The notes under the pieces were generated by a model. The model saw only the letters and a program-made list of their open reading frames with translations. It did no database searches and was not told the DNA's origin. The translations under genes were made by a program, and so were the position numbers. Below, one piece after another: positions 51,871-59,899 of a stretch of 64,000 nucleotides of DNA; position 1 is the first letter of the stretch; each line of letters begins with the position of its first letter. Origin of the DNA: Rhodoplanes sp046000175 (GTDB lineage Bacteria; Pseudomonadota; Alphaproteobacteria; Rhizobiales; Xanthobacteraceae); contig NZ_JBEOMB010000009.1 in the NCBI RefSeq assembly GCF_046000175.1, forward strand, positions 1 to 64,000, read 5' to 3'.

Positions 51871-53172
51871 ATGCTCTCCGAACGCCGCCCGATCCTTCTC
51901 GCCAATGCCCGCGTCGTCGACCCCTCGCGCGATCTCGATCTCGTCGCCGACGTGCTGATCGCCGACGGGCTGGTGCGCGACATCAAGCGCGGCATCGGCG
52001 CCGCCGGCGTGCCGGAAGGCACCGAGGTCGTCGACTGCGCCGGCAAGGTCGTCGCACCGGGCCTCGTCGACATGCGCGCCTTCATCGGCGAGCCGGGGGC
52101 CGAGTATCGCGAGACCTTCGCGTCGGCGAGCCAGGCGGCCGCCGCCGGCGGCGTGACCACGATCGTCTGCCAGCCCGACACCCATCCGCCGATCGACGAT
52201 CCCGCCACCGTCGACTTCGTGATGCGGCGCGCCCGCGACACCGCGATCGTCAAGGTTGTGCCGATGGCGGCGCTGACCAAGGGCCTGAAGGGCGACGAGA
52301 TGACCGAGTTCGGCCTCCTCAAGGCCGCCGGCGCCGTCGCCTTCACGGACGGGGCGCGCAGCGTGACCAACGCCAAGGTGATGCGCCGCGCCCTCACCTA
52401 TGCGCGCGACTTCGACGCGCTGATCGTCCACCACACCGAGGATCCGAACCTCTCCTCCGACGGCGTGATGAACGAGGGCGAGTACGCGGCCCGGCTCGGC
52501 CTGCTCGGCATCCCGAAGACCGCCGAGACGATCGTGCTGGAGCGCGACATGCGGCTCGTCGGGCTGACCGGCTCGCGCTACCACGCGGCGTCCCTCACCT
52601 GCGCCGACTCGCTCGACGTGTTGAAGCGCGCCAAGGACGCCGGCCTCGCCGTCACGGCGTCGGCGTCGATCAACCACGTCACGCTCAACGAGCTCGACGT
52701 CGGCTCCTACCGCACCTTCTGCAAGGTGACGCCGCCGCTGCGGCCGGAGAGCGACCGCGTCGCCCTGGTCGAGGCGCTGTGCAGCGGCCTCGTCGACGTG
52801 ATCATGTCGGACCACGACCCGCAGGACGTCGAGACGAAGCGGCTGCCCTTCGCCGAGGCGGCGCCGGGCGCGATCGGCGTCGAGACCATGCTGGTCGCCG
52901 GGCTGCGCCTCGTCCATTCCGGCGACGTGCCGCTGCCGACGCTCATTCGCGCCATGTCGACCCGGCCGGCCCAGCTCCTCGGCCTGCCCGGCGGCACGCT
53001 GAAGCCCGGCGCGCCGGCCGACGTGATCGTCATCGACGTCGAGACGCCCTGGGTGCTCGACCGCGAGGACCTCAAGTCGAAGTGCAAGAACTCGCCCTTC
53101 GACGAGGCCCGCCTGCAGGGTCGCGTGGTGCGCACCATCGTGGCCGGCCGCACCGTCTACGAGTTCGTCTGA
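51871..53172 (+). CDS. Dihydroorotase-like protein lacking the HxH motif (PyrC'/PyrX type)
   Basis: Amidohydrolase-fold protein of about 433 residues. The first metal motif, normally DxHxH as in LVDLHVHLREPG, reads GLVDMRAFIGEPG, so both binuclear-site His are absent. Later positions partly remain (LIVHHTEDP, SINHVTL, IMSDHDPQD). The fold-typical stretches (AAAAGGVTTIVCQPDTHPPI, STRPAQLLGLPGGTLKPGA) are conserved. Such inactive homologues in Pseudomonas are structural partners of aspartate carbamoyltransferase; Hyphomicrobiales carry a similar gene downstream of pyrB. A catalytic dihydroorotase should exist elsewhere. Start ATG 51871 or GTG 51865. Confidence 0.88.
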   Translation: MLSERRPILLANARVVDPSRDLDLVADVLIADGLVRDIKRGIGAAGVPEGTEVVDCAGKVVAPGLVDMRAFIGEPGAEYRETFASASQAAAAGGVTTIVCQPDTHPPIDDPATVDFVMRRARDTAIVKVVPMAALTKGLKGDEMTEFGLLKAAGAVAFTDGARSVTNAKVMRRALTYARDFDALIVHHTEDPNLSSDGVMNEGEYAARLGLLGIPKTAETIVLERDMRLVGLTGSRYHAASLTCADSLDVLKRAKDAGLAVTASASINHVTLNELDVGSYRTFCKVTPPLRPESDRVALVEALCSGLVDVIMSDHDPQDVETKRLPFAEAAPGAIGVETMLVAGLRLVHSGDVPLPTLIRAMSTRPAQLLGLPGGTLKPGAPADVIVIDVETPWVLDREDLKSKCKNSPFDEARLQGRVVRTIVAGRTVYEFV

Positions 53173-53305
53173 CCGGCCGGACGACTCGCGATCGATGTGA
53201 GCGGCGCGTCACGACGGATTGTCGGGGAACCGGCCGCCCGATAGGGTCCGCCGCACGCGCCGCCGCTGTGGCCGGCGGACAAGCTCACCCCCGGAGCGGA
53301 CGACG

Positions 53306-53968
53306 ATGCTCCAACCCGGTTCCTGGATCGACGCCGCGCCGCTCATCGCGGCCGCGCTGGCGCTCGGTTATCTGCTCGGCTCGATCCCGTTCGGGCTGCT
53401 GCTGACCCGGATCGCCGGCGAGGGCGACATCCGCACCATCGGCTCGGGCAATATCGGCGCCACCAACGTGCTGCGCACCGGGCGGAAGGGGCTCGCCGCC
53501 GCGACCCTGCTGCTCGACGCGCTGAAGGGAACGGCGGCCGTGCTGATCGCCCCGCTGCTCGCCGGCGCCGCCGCCGGGGCGGCCGATCTCGGCCTGGTCG
53601 CCGGGCTCGGCGCGTTCCTGGGCCACCTCTATCCGGTGTGGCTGCGCTTTCGCGGCGGCAAGGGCGTCGCCACCTTCATCGGCGTGCTGATCGCCGTGTC
53701 GCCGCTCGTCGCCGCCGGATTCGGCGTGGTGTGGCTCGCCGCCGCCTTCGGCACCCGCTACTCGTCGGTCGGCGGCCTCTCGGCCAGCGCGGCGAGCCCG
53801 GTGCTCCTGTGGATCCTCGGACAGCCGAAGGCGGCGCTCCTGTTCGCCGTGCTGGCCGCGATCACCTGGGTGAAGCATCTCCCCAACCTGAGGCGCCTCG
53901 CCGCCGGCACCGAGTCGAAGATCGGCGCCCGCGGGAAAAAGACACCGGCGGCCGACGAGCCGGCCTGA
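53306..53968 (+). CDS. plsY: Glycerol-3-phosphate acyltransferase PlsY
   Basis: Inner-membrane acyl-phosphate:glycerol-3-phosphate acyltransferase, the first step of phospholipid synthesis. 220 residues with about five TM helices. Motif 1 GYLLGSIPFGLLL, motif 2 GSGNIGATNVLRTGRKGL, and motif 3 FLGHLYPVWLRFRGGKGVAT are complete, with H-L-P-N-L-R-R-L near the end. ATG 53306 follows CGGAG; longer frames begin with Arg-rich sequence. It lies 134 bases after the dihydroorotase-like gene, the common alphaproteobacterial pyrC'-plsY-dprA order, here split by a methyltransferase. Confidence 0.95.
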   Translation: MLQPGSWIDAAPLIAAALALGYLLGSIPFGLLLTRIAGEGDIRTIGSGNIGATNVLRTGRKGLAAATLLLDALKGTAAVLIAPLLAGAAAGAADLGLVAGLGAFLGHLYPVWLRFRGGKGVATFIGVLIAVSPLVAAGFGVVWLAAAFGTRYSSVGGLSASAASPVLLWILGQPKAALLFAVLAAITWVKHLPNLRRLAAGTESKIGARGKKTPAADEPA

Positions 53969-54259
53969 GCCGCCTCCGTCGGGACGCGGCGGCGCCGGGC
54001 CGGCGCGGGGCGGTCGACGGTCGCGCCCGCGACAATTCGCGCATCCCGAAAATCCTGAATGGCTGGCGCCGGAACAACGTTCCGGCCGCAAACCGAACCG
54101 GCGGTTCTTTACAGGCCGCGGCCCCATGCCGTATCGCGACCTCCGGGAACCGTGACGCCGCCGACTCCGGCGACGTTCGGCCGTCGGCGTCTCGCGGGGC
54201 GCGGCGGACCGGTCGCGGCAGGGGAATCGCGTCGAGCGGCGCGACGCAGGGGGTGTCTC

Positions 54260-54910
54260 GTGGCTGTTCAGTGGGCCGACTACGATCTCGACTACATCCG
54301 CCACCGCTACGACCGCATCGCCCGCCTGATCGTCCCGTTCGAGTGGCTCTTGTTCATGCCCTCGGCCTTCCGTCGCACCGCGGTCCAGCGCATCGGCCTC
54401 GCGCCGGGTGAGCGGGTGCTGGAGATCGGCTGCGGCACCGGGCGCAATCTGCCCTTCCTGCGCGACGCGGTCGGCCCGGCCGGGCGGGTCTACGGCGTCG
54501 ACTTCTCGCCCGGCATGCTGGCCCGCGCCCGCGCGAGCGTCGCGGCCGCCGGCTGGGACAACGTCGTCCTCACCGAATCGGACGCCGCCGAATACCGCGC
54601 GCCGGAGCCGCTCGACGCGGTGATGTTCGGCCTGTCCTACAACACCATGCCGCACCACCGCGCCGTGCTGGCCCGCGCCCTCGACCTGCTGAAGCCCGGT
54701 GGCCGCATCGTCGTCATGGACGCCAAGCTGCCGCCCGGGATCGGCGGCCGGATGGTGCTGCCGTTCAGCATCTGGCTGATGAAGCACACGGTGCTGGGTA
54801 ATCCCTACATCCGGCCGTGGGAGCACCTGGAGCCGCTGGTCGACGACTTCCGGATGGAAGAGTTCCTGTTCGGCTCCTACTACGTCTGCCGCGGCGTGAA
54901 GCGCGGCTGA
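54260..54910 (+). CDS. Class I SAM-dependent methyltransferase
   Basis: A 216-residue methyltransferase inserted between plsY and dprA. Motif I GERVLEIGCGTGRNLPFLRD, acidic loop VYGVDFSPGMLARAR, motif II-like DAVMFGLSYNTMPHHRAVL and LLKPGGRIVVMDAKLP are clear. An amphipathic N-terminus (YDLDYIRHRYDRIARLIVPF) and the hydrophobic LPFSIWLMKHTVLG suggest membrane association, as in phospholipid N-methyltransferases or ubiquinone-type enzymes; the substrate cannot be read. GTG 54260 is chosen because AGGGGGTG lies about 6 bases upstream. Confidence 0.85.
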   Translation: MAVQWADYDLDYIRHRYDRIARLIVPFEWLLFMPSAFRRTAVQRIGLAPGERVLEIGCGTGRNLPFLRDAVGPAGRVYGVDFSPGMLARARASVAAAGWDNVVLTESDAAEYRAPEPLDAVMFGLSYNTMPHHRAVLARALDLLKPGGRIVVMDAKLPPGIGGRMVLPFSIWLMKHTVLGNPYIRPWEHLEPLVDDFRMEEFLFGSYYVCRGVKRG

Positions 54911-55052
54911 CCCGCCCGGATCGCCGCCGCGCCTGCAACCTCACCTCGCGCAGAACGCGAATCACCCCTCGCGCATCGCGCGCTCCCATGCCACGATACC
55001 GCCCGGCGGTGTGGCCGGCCCGGTCGGCCCGCCCGGCAGGGGGAGCGTCCGC

Positions 55053-56174
55053 GTGGCGCCCGGCGTGCGTCTCACCGACGAGCAGCGGCTCGACTGGCTG
55101 CGGCTGATCCGCAGCGAGAATGTCGGCCCACGCACCTTCCGGGCGCTGCTCAACCGGTTCGGCGGCGCCCGCGCCGCGCTCGCCGCCCTGCCCGACCTCG
55201 CCCGCCGGGGCGGCGCCACCCGGCCCGTCCAGGTCACCACAGTCGACGAGGCCCGCAAGGAGATCGCGACGGCGCGCCGCCACGGCGTCGTCTTCGTCGC
55301 GCTCGGCGAGCCCGACTACCCGCCCGCCCTGCAGGCGATCGACGACGCGCCGCCGCTGATCGGCGTGCGCGGCCGCCTCGACCTCCTGCAGCAGCCGGCC
55401 GTCGGCATCGTCGGCGCCCGCAACGCCTCGGCGGCCGGGCTGATGTTCGCCGAAAGAATCGCCCGCGAGCTGGGCGAAGCAGGATTCGCGGTGGTCTCGG
55501 GCTTGGCGCGGGGGATCGACGGTGCCGCCCACCAGGGCAGCCTCGCCCGCGGCACCATCGCCGTGCTGGCCGGCGGCCAGGACCGGCCCTACCCGCCCGA
55601 GCATCTCGATCTCCTGGAGACGATCGCGGCGCGCGGCGCCGTGGTGTCCGAGATGCCGATGGGCTGGGTGCCGCGCGGGCGCGATTTCCCCCGTCGGAAC
55701 CGCATCATCTCCGGGCTGGTGCTGGGCGTCGTGGTGGTCGAGGCGGCGCGCCGCTCCGGCTCGCTGATCACGGCCCGGCGCGCCCTCGAGCACGGCCGCG
55801 AGGTGTTCGCCGTGCCCGGCTCGCCGCTCGACCCGCGCGCCGAAGGCAGCAACGACCTGCTCAAGCAGGGCGCGACCCTGGTGACCGGCGCCGCCGACGT
55901 CGTCGCCGCGCTGGAGCCCATGCTGGGCGGGCGATTCGAGCGGCCGCTCGACGAACCGGCGCCGATCACCCTGCCACTGCCCTTCGAGATGCCGGAGGAC
56001 TCGCGCACCCGCGACGGTATCACGGCACTGCTCGGCCCGACCCCGGTCGCCGTCGACGACCTGATCCGCTGGTCCGGCGCGGCGCCCGCCACGGTCCACA
56101 TGACGCTTCTGGAGCTCGAGCTCGCCGGCCGCCTCGACCGCCAGCGCGGCGGCCGGGTGGCGCTGCTGGTCTGA
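55053..56174 (+). CDS. dprA: DNA-processing protein DprA
   Basis: RecA/ssDNA-loading protein for incoming DNA (natural transformation). About 373 residues: N-terminal SAM/HHH-like helices (LDWLRLIRSENVGPRTFRAL), the extended Rossmann domain with VGIVGARNASAAGL, VVSGLARGIDGAAHQG, VLAGGQDRPYPPEHL, FPRRNRIISGL, VEAARRSGSLITAR and VFAVPGSPLDPRAEGSN, then a winged-helix C-terminus. GTG 55053 with GGGGGAG about 8 bases upstream decides the start; GTG 55011 gives a 14-residue Gly/Pro extension. No other competence genes are nearby. Confidence 0.94.
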   Translation: MAPGVRLTDEQRLDWLRLIRSENVGPRTFRALLNRFGGARAALAALPDLARRGGATRPVQVTTVDEARKEIATARRHGVVFVALGEPDYPPALQAIDDAPPLIGVRGRLDLLQQPAVGIVGARNASAAGLMFAERIARELGEAGFAVVSGLARGIDGAAHQGSLARGTIAVLAGGQDRPYPPEHLDLLETIAARGAVVSEMPMGWVPRGRDFPRRNRIISGLVLGVVVVEAARRSGSLITARRALEHGREVFAVPGSPLDPRAEGSNDLLKQGATLVTGAADVVAALEPMLGGRFERPLDEPAPITLPLPFEMPEDSRTRDGITALLGPTPVAVDDLIRWSGAAPATVHMTLLELELAGRLDRQRGGRVALLV

Positions 56175-56227
56175 GGGCCGCGCGGTAGGCGCTGCCGTGT
56201 CTCGAAACGCCAGATCCGCAAGACTAG

Positions 56228-56327
56228 GTCATTCCGGGGCGCGCCGAAGGCGCGAACCCGGAATCCAGCGAACTCGGCATTCTTGGCTGGATTCCGGGTC
56301 CGGCGCTCCGCGTCGTCCCGGAATGAC
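56228..56327. repeat. Intergenic palindromic repeat, family B copy 3
   Basis: Starts GTCATTCCGGGGCGCGCC and ends GTCCCGGAATGAC; GGAATCC and GGATTCC form the inner arms as in copies at 15611 and 28092. It lies between the convergent dprA and the small minus-strand gene. Confidence 0.85.
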
Positions 56328-56375
56328 GAACTTCGCAAAGCCCTCCGAACTGCACAGGGCCAAGCGCCTTCCCGC

Positions 56376-56585
56376 TCACCGCGGCGGCGCGCCGTTGGCG
56401 CGCTCCTGCGGGCGGCCGGCCCCGCTGTGCGCCTCCGCCTCGACCCGCGCCATGTCGAGGATGTAGCCGAGCGTCGGCAGGCCGTGGCGCCGCGCCATCC
56501 GGGCGAGGTCGCCGGTCAGATCCGCGATATAGGCGGCCGTGGCCTGCGGCGTCGGCCGCTCGTCGGCAGGCGAAAGATCGGACAT
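56376..56585 (-). CDS. Small conserved hypothetical protein (69 aa)
   Basis: Short soluble protein with an all-helical core, AAYIADLTGDLARMARRHGL followed by PTLGYILDMARVEAEA. Small Hyphomicrobiales proteins with this arrangement (Y-I-x-D-L, then A-R-R-x-G-L-x-T-L-G-Y-x-L-D-M-A-R-x-E) are common, with unknown role. AGGGGA 5 bases before ATG 56585 decides the start. It is divergent from topA (251 bases). Confidence 0.8.
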   Translation of the reverse strand: MSDLSPADERPTPQATAAYIADLTGDLARMARRHGLPTLGYILDMARVEAEAHSGAGRPQERANGAPPR

Positions 56586-56836
56586 GAGATCCCCTGCCGC
56601 GCGACCGGGCGGGTTTCCCGCGCGGCCGCACGGGCGCATGGTCTCGCTCGTGGTTTCCGACAGGAATTCTATCTCAAATCGCGACCGTAAATAAACACAA
56701 CTTTTGATACGTGCTCGGGTGTGCGAGCGGCGCGCTGCAGCCCGGATTTGACACCTGCCCCCCGCTTAACCATTTTCCGGGCCGCGGCGGCCCGGAACCG
56801 GGTCCCCGGCGCACCACGTCCACTGCAAGGCTTTTC

Positions 56837-59566
56837 ATGAACGTCGTCGTTGTCGAATCTCCGGCCAAGGCGAAGACCATCAACAAGTATCTCGGCCGTG
56901 GCTACGAGGTGCTGGCCTCCTTCGGGCATGTCCGCGACCTGCCGCCGAAGGACGGGTCCGTCGATCCCGAGGCGGACTTCCGGATGATCTGGGAGGTCGA
57001 CGGCAAGGCGCAGAAGCGGATCGCCGACATCGCCCGCGCGCTGAAAGGTGCCGACAAGCTGATTCTCGCGACCGACCCGGATCGCGAGGGCGAGGCGATC
57101 TCCTGGCACTTGATCGAAGCGTTGCGTGAAAAGCGCGCGCTCTCGCCGGACCAACCGATCGAGCGGGTGGTGTTCAACGCCATCACCAAGCAGGCCGTCA
57201 CCGAGGCGATGAAGCACCCGCGCGTGGTCGACCAGGCGCTGGTGGATGCTTACCTGGCGCGCCGCGCGCTCGACTATCTGGTCGGCTTCACGCTGTCGCC
57301 GGTGCTGTGGCGCAAGCTGCCGGGCGCCCGCTCGGCCGGCCGCGTGCAGTCGGTCGCGCTGCGGCTCGTCTGCGACCGCGAGCTGGAGATCGAGAAGTTC
57401 GTCAGCCAGGAGTACTGGTCGCTGGTCGCGACGCTCCTGACCCCGCGCCAGGAGGCGTTCCAGGCCCGGCTCGTCGGGGCGGACGGCAAGAAGATCACCC
57501 GGCTCGACATCGGCAGCGGGGCGGACGCCGAGGCGTTCAAGCAGGCGCTGGAGGCCGCCCGCTACACGGTCGCGAGCGTCGAGGCGAAGCCGACCCGGCG
57601 CAACCCGCAGCCGCCCTTCACGACCTCGACCCTGCAGCAGGAGGCGAGCCGCAAGCTCGGCTTCGCCCCGGCCCACACGATGCGGGTGGCGCAGCGGCTC
57701 TACGAGGGCGTCGACATCGACGGCGAGACGGTCGGCCTGATCACCTACATGCGAACCGACGGCGTGCAGATGGCGCCGGAGGCGATCGCTTCGGTGCGCA
57801 GCGTCGTCAAGGAGGACTACGGCGACCGCTATCTCCCGGCCGCGCCGCGCCAGTACCAGACCAAGGCGAAGAACGCCCAGGAGGCGCACGAGGCGATCCG
57901 CCCGACCGACATGGCGCGCCGCCCGCGCGACATCAAGCGCGGCCTCGAGCCCGACCAGGCGAAGCTCTACGAGCTGATCTACATGCGGGCCGTGGCGAGC
58001 CAGATGGAATCGGCCGAGCTGGAGCGCACCACGGTCGACATCACCGCGAGCGCGGGGGGCCGCACGCTCGATCTGCGCGCCACCGGCAGCGTGATCACGT
58101 TCGACGGCTTCCTCGCCGTCTATCAGGAGGGCCGCGACGAGGATCCCGACGACGACGAGAGCCGCCGTCTGCCGGCCATGAGCCAGGGCGAGCCGCTCGC
58201 CAAGCAGGCGCTCGACGTCACCCAGCACTTCACCGAGCCGCCGCCGCGCTACTCCGAGGCGTCGCTCGTGAAGCGCATGGAGGAGCTCGGCATCGGCCGG
58301 CCGTCGACCTATGCGTCGATCCTGCAGGTGCTCAAGGACCGCAACTATGTGCGGATCGACAAGCGCCGCCTCGTCCCGGAGGACCGCGGCCGCATCGTCG
58401 TGGCGTTCCTGGAGAGCTTCTTTTCCCGCTATGTCGAGTACGACTTCACGGCCGATCTGGAGGAGCAGCTCGACCGCGTCTCCAACAACGAGATCGAGTG
58501 GCACCAGCTGCTGCGCCGCTTCTGGACCGACTTCACCGGCGCGGTCGACGGCATCAAGGACCTGAAGATCAGCGAGGTGATCGACGCGCTCGACGCGATG
58601 CTCGCCCCGCACATCTTCCCGGCCCGCGAGGACGGCTCCGACCCGCGCGTCTGCACGACCTGCGGCACCGGCCGCCTGTCGCTCAAGCTCGGCCGCTTCG
58701 GCGCCTTCATCGGCTGCTCGAACTATCCGGAATGCCGCTACACGCGGCCGTTCTCGGTCGGCAACGGCGAGGGCGGCGAGGCGGAGAACAAGGTCTTGGG
58801 CCAGGATCCCGACACCGGCTTCGACGTGACGCTGCGCAGCGGCCGCTTCGGCCCCTACATCCAGCTCGGCGAGGCGAACGGCGGCGACAAGCCGAAGCGC
58901 GCCGGCCTGCCCAAGGGCACCGACCCGGGCAGCGTCGACCTCGAGATGGCGCTGCGGCTGCTGTCGCTGCCGCGCGAGGTCGGCAAGCATCCGGAGGACG
59001 GCGAGCCGATCCTGGCCGGCATCGGCCGCTTCGGCTCCTACGTGCAGCACGGCAAGACCTACGCCAACCTGGAGCCGGGCGACGATGTGCTGGCCATCGG
59101 GCTCAATCGCGCCGTCACGCTGATCGCCGAGAAGCGCGAGAAGGGCGGCAAGGGACGGCGGTTCGGCGGCGACCCCGGCAAGACGTTGGGCGACCATCCC
59201 GACCAGGGCGGGCCGATCGTCGTCAAGGCCGGCCGCTACGGGCCGTATGTGAGCCACAACGGCATCAACGCGACGCTGCCGAAGGACAAGACGCCGGAGA
59301 CCATCACGCTCGCCGAGGCCGTCGAATTGATCGCTCAGCGGGCCGAGAAGACGGGCGGCGCCCCCAAGCGCAAGGCTCCGGCCAAGAAGGTGGCGGCCCC
59401 GAAGGCGAAGGCCAAGGACACCAAGGCGAAGGACGAGGGCGAGGCGAAGCCCGCCAAGAAGGCCGCGCCGAAGAAAGCACCGGCCAAGAAGGCGGCTGCC
59501 AAAGGCGCAGCGAAGAAGCCGGCCGCCAAGGCGAAGAAGACCCCGGAGCCGGCCGACAGCGAGTGA
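56837..59566 (+). CDS. topA: DNA topoisomerase I
   Basis: Type IA topoisomerase that relaxes negative supercoils. About 909 residues: TOPRIM domain (NVVVVESPAKAKTINKYLGR ... LATDPDREGEAISWHL), the strand-cleavage tyrosine in GLITYMRTDGV, and SAGRVQSVALRLVCDRE and GRPSTYASILQVLKDRNYV. One C4 zinc finger (CTTCGTGRLSL ... CSNYPEC) and several GRFGxYI-type Toprim_Crpt repeats (GRFGPYIQLG, GRFGSYVQHG, GRYGPYVSHN) follow. The last 70 residues are a Lys/Ala-rich, histone-like DNA-binding tail. ATG 56837 has AAGG 6 bases upstream. Confidence 0.97.
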   Translation: MNVVVVESPAKAKTINKYLGRGYEVLASFGHVRDLPPKDGSVDPEADFRMIWEVDGKAQKRIADIARALKGADKLILATDPDREGEAISWHLIEALREKRALSPDQPIERVVFNAITKQAVTEAMKHPRVVDQALVDAYLARRALDYLVGFTLSPVLWRKLPGARSAGRVQSVALRLVCDRELEIEKFVSQEYWSLVATLLTPRQEAFQARLVGADGKKITRLDIGSGADAEAFKQALEAARYTVASVEAKPTRRNPQPPFTTSTLQQEASRKLGFAPAHTMRVAQRLYEGVDIDGETVGLITYMRTDGVQMAPEAIASVRSVVKEDYGDRYLPAAPRQYQTKAKNAQEAHEAIRPTDMARRPRDIKRGLEPDQAKLYELIYMRAVASQMESAELERTTVDITASAGGRTLDLRATGSVITFDGFLAVYQEGRDEDPDDDESRRLPAMSQGEPLAKQALDVTQHFTEPPPRYSEASLVKRMEELGIGRPSTYASILQVLKDRNYVRIDKRRLVPEDRGRIVVAFLESFFSRYVEYDFTADLEEQLDRVSNNEIEWHQLLRRFWTDFTGAVDGIKDLKISEVIDALDAMLAPHIFPAREDGSDPRVCTTCGTGRLSLKLGRFGAFIGCSNYPECRYTRPFSVGNGEGGEAENKVLGQDPDTGFDVTLRSGRFGPYIQLGEANGGDKPKRAGLPKGTDPGSVDLEMALRLLSLPREVGKHPEDGEPILAGIGRFGSYVQHGKTYANLEPGDDVLAIGLNRAVTLIAEKREKGGKGRRFGGDPGKTLGDHPDQGGPIVVKAGRYGPYVSHNGINATLPKDKTPETITLAEAVELIAQRAEKTGGAPKRKAPAKKVAAPKAKAKDTKAKDEGEAKPAKKAAPKKAPAKKAAAKGAAKKPAAKAKKTPEPADSE

Positions 59567-59660
59567 GCTCTCGGCGCGAACATCTGAATCCGACCTGTCG
59601 GCACCTGCGTACGGCGCCGGCGTTCGAGGGTGGGCTTAGCCCTGCATCGCAGCCTGCTCT

Positions 59661-59757
59661 CTCCCCCCTTGTGGGGGAGAGGTGGAGAGGGGGGTGAGCC
59701 GCGAACTCAGAGACCGTGGCTCACCCCCCTCCCTGTCCCTCCCCCACAAGGGGGGAG
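59661..59757. repeat. Imperfect 40-bp inverted repeat, family D
   Basis: Left arm 59661-59700 (CTCCCCCCTTGTGGGGGAG...GGGGGGTGAGCC) and right arm 59718-59757 (GGCTCACCCCCC...CTCCCCCACAAGG) pair over about 40 bases with a few mismatches around a 17-nt loop. It lies between topA and rnr. I saw no second copy in the window. MITE-like or a strong structured spacer. Confidence 0.8.
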
Positions 59758-59899
59758 GGAACGCAGGAACCGCTACGCCTGATCACGGCTCCGAAGACGA
59801 CAAGCTCTGCGGGCAGTCCCTTCCATGCCGGCTGGCGGAATCCCGCTTCGCCGCTTACCTTGGGCGCATGACCAAGACCCTCGGCGCACGGACCTCGCG

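Noticed and set aside
54071..54115. GGAAC...GTTC motif suggestive of an EcfG (general stress) promoter
   Set aside because: No CGTT lies 16-17 bases after GGAAC; the nearest GTTC is 27 bases away. The GGAACAACGTTCC palindrome alone is not enough.
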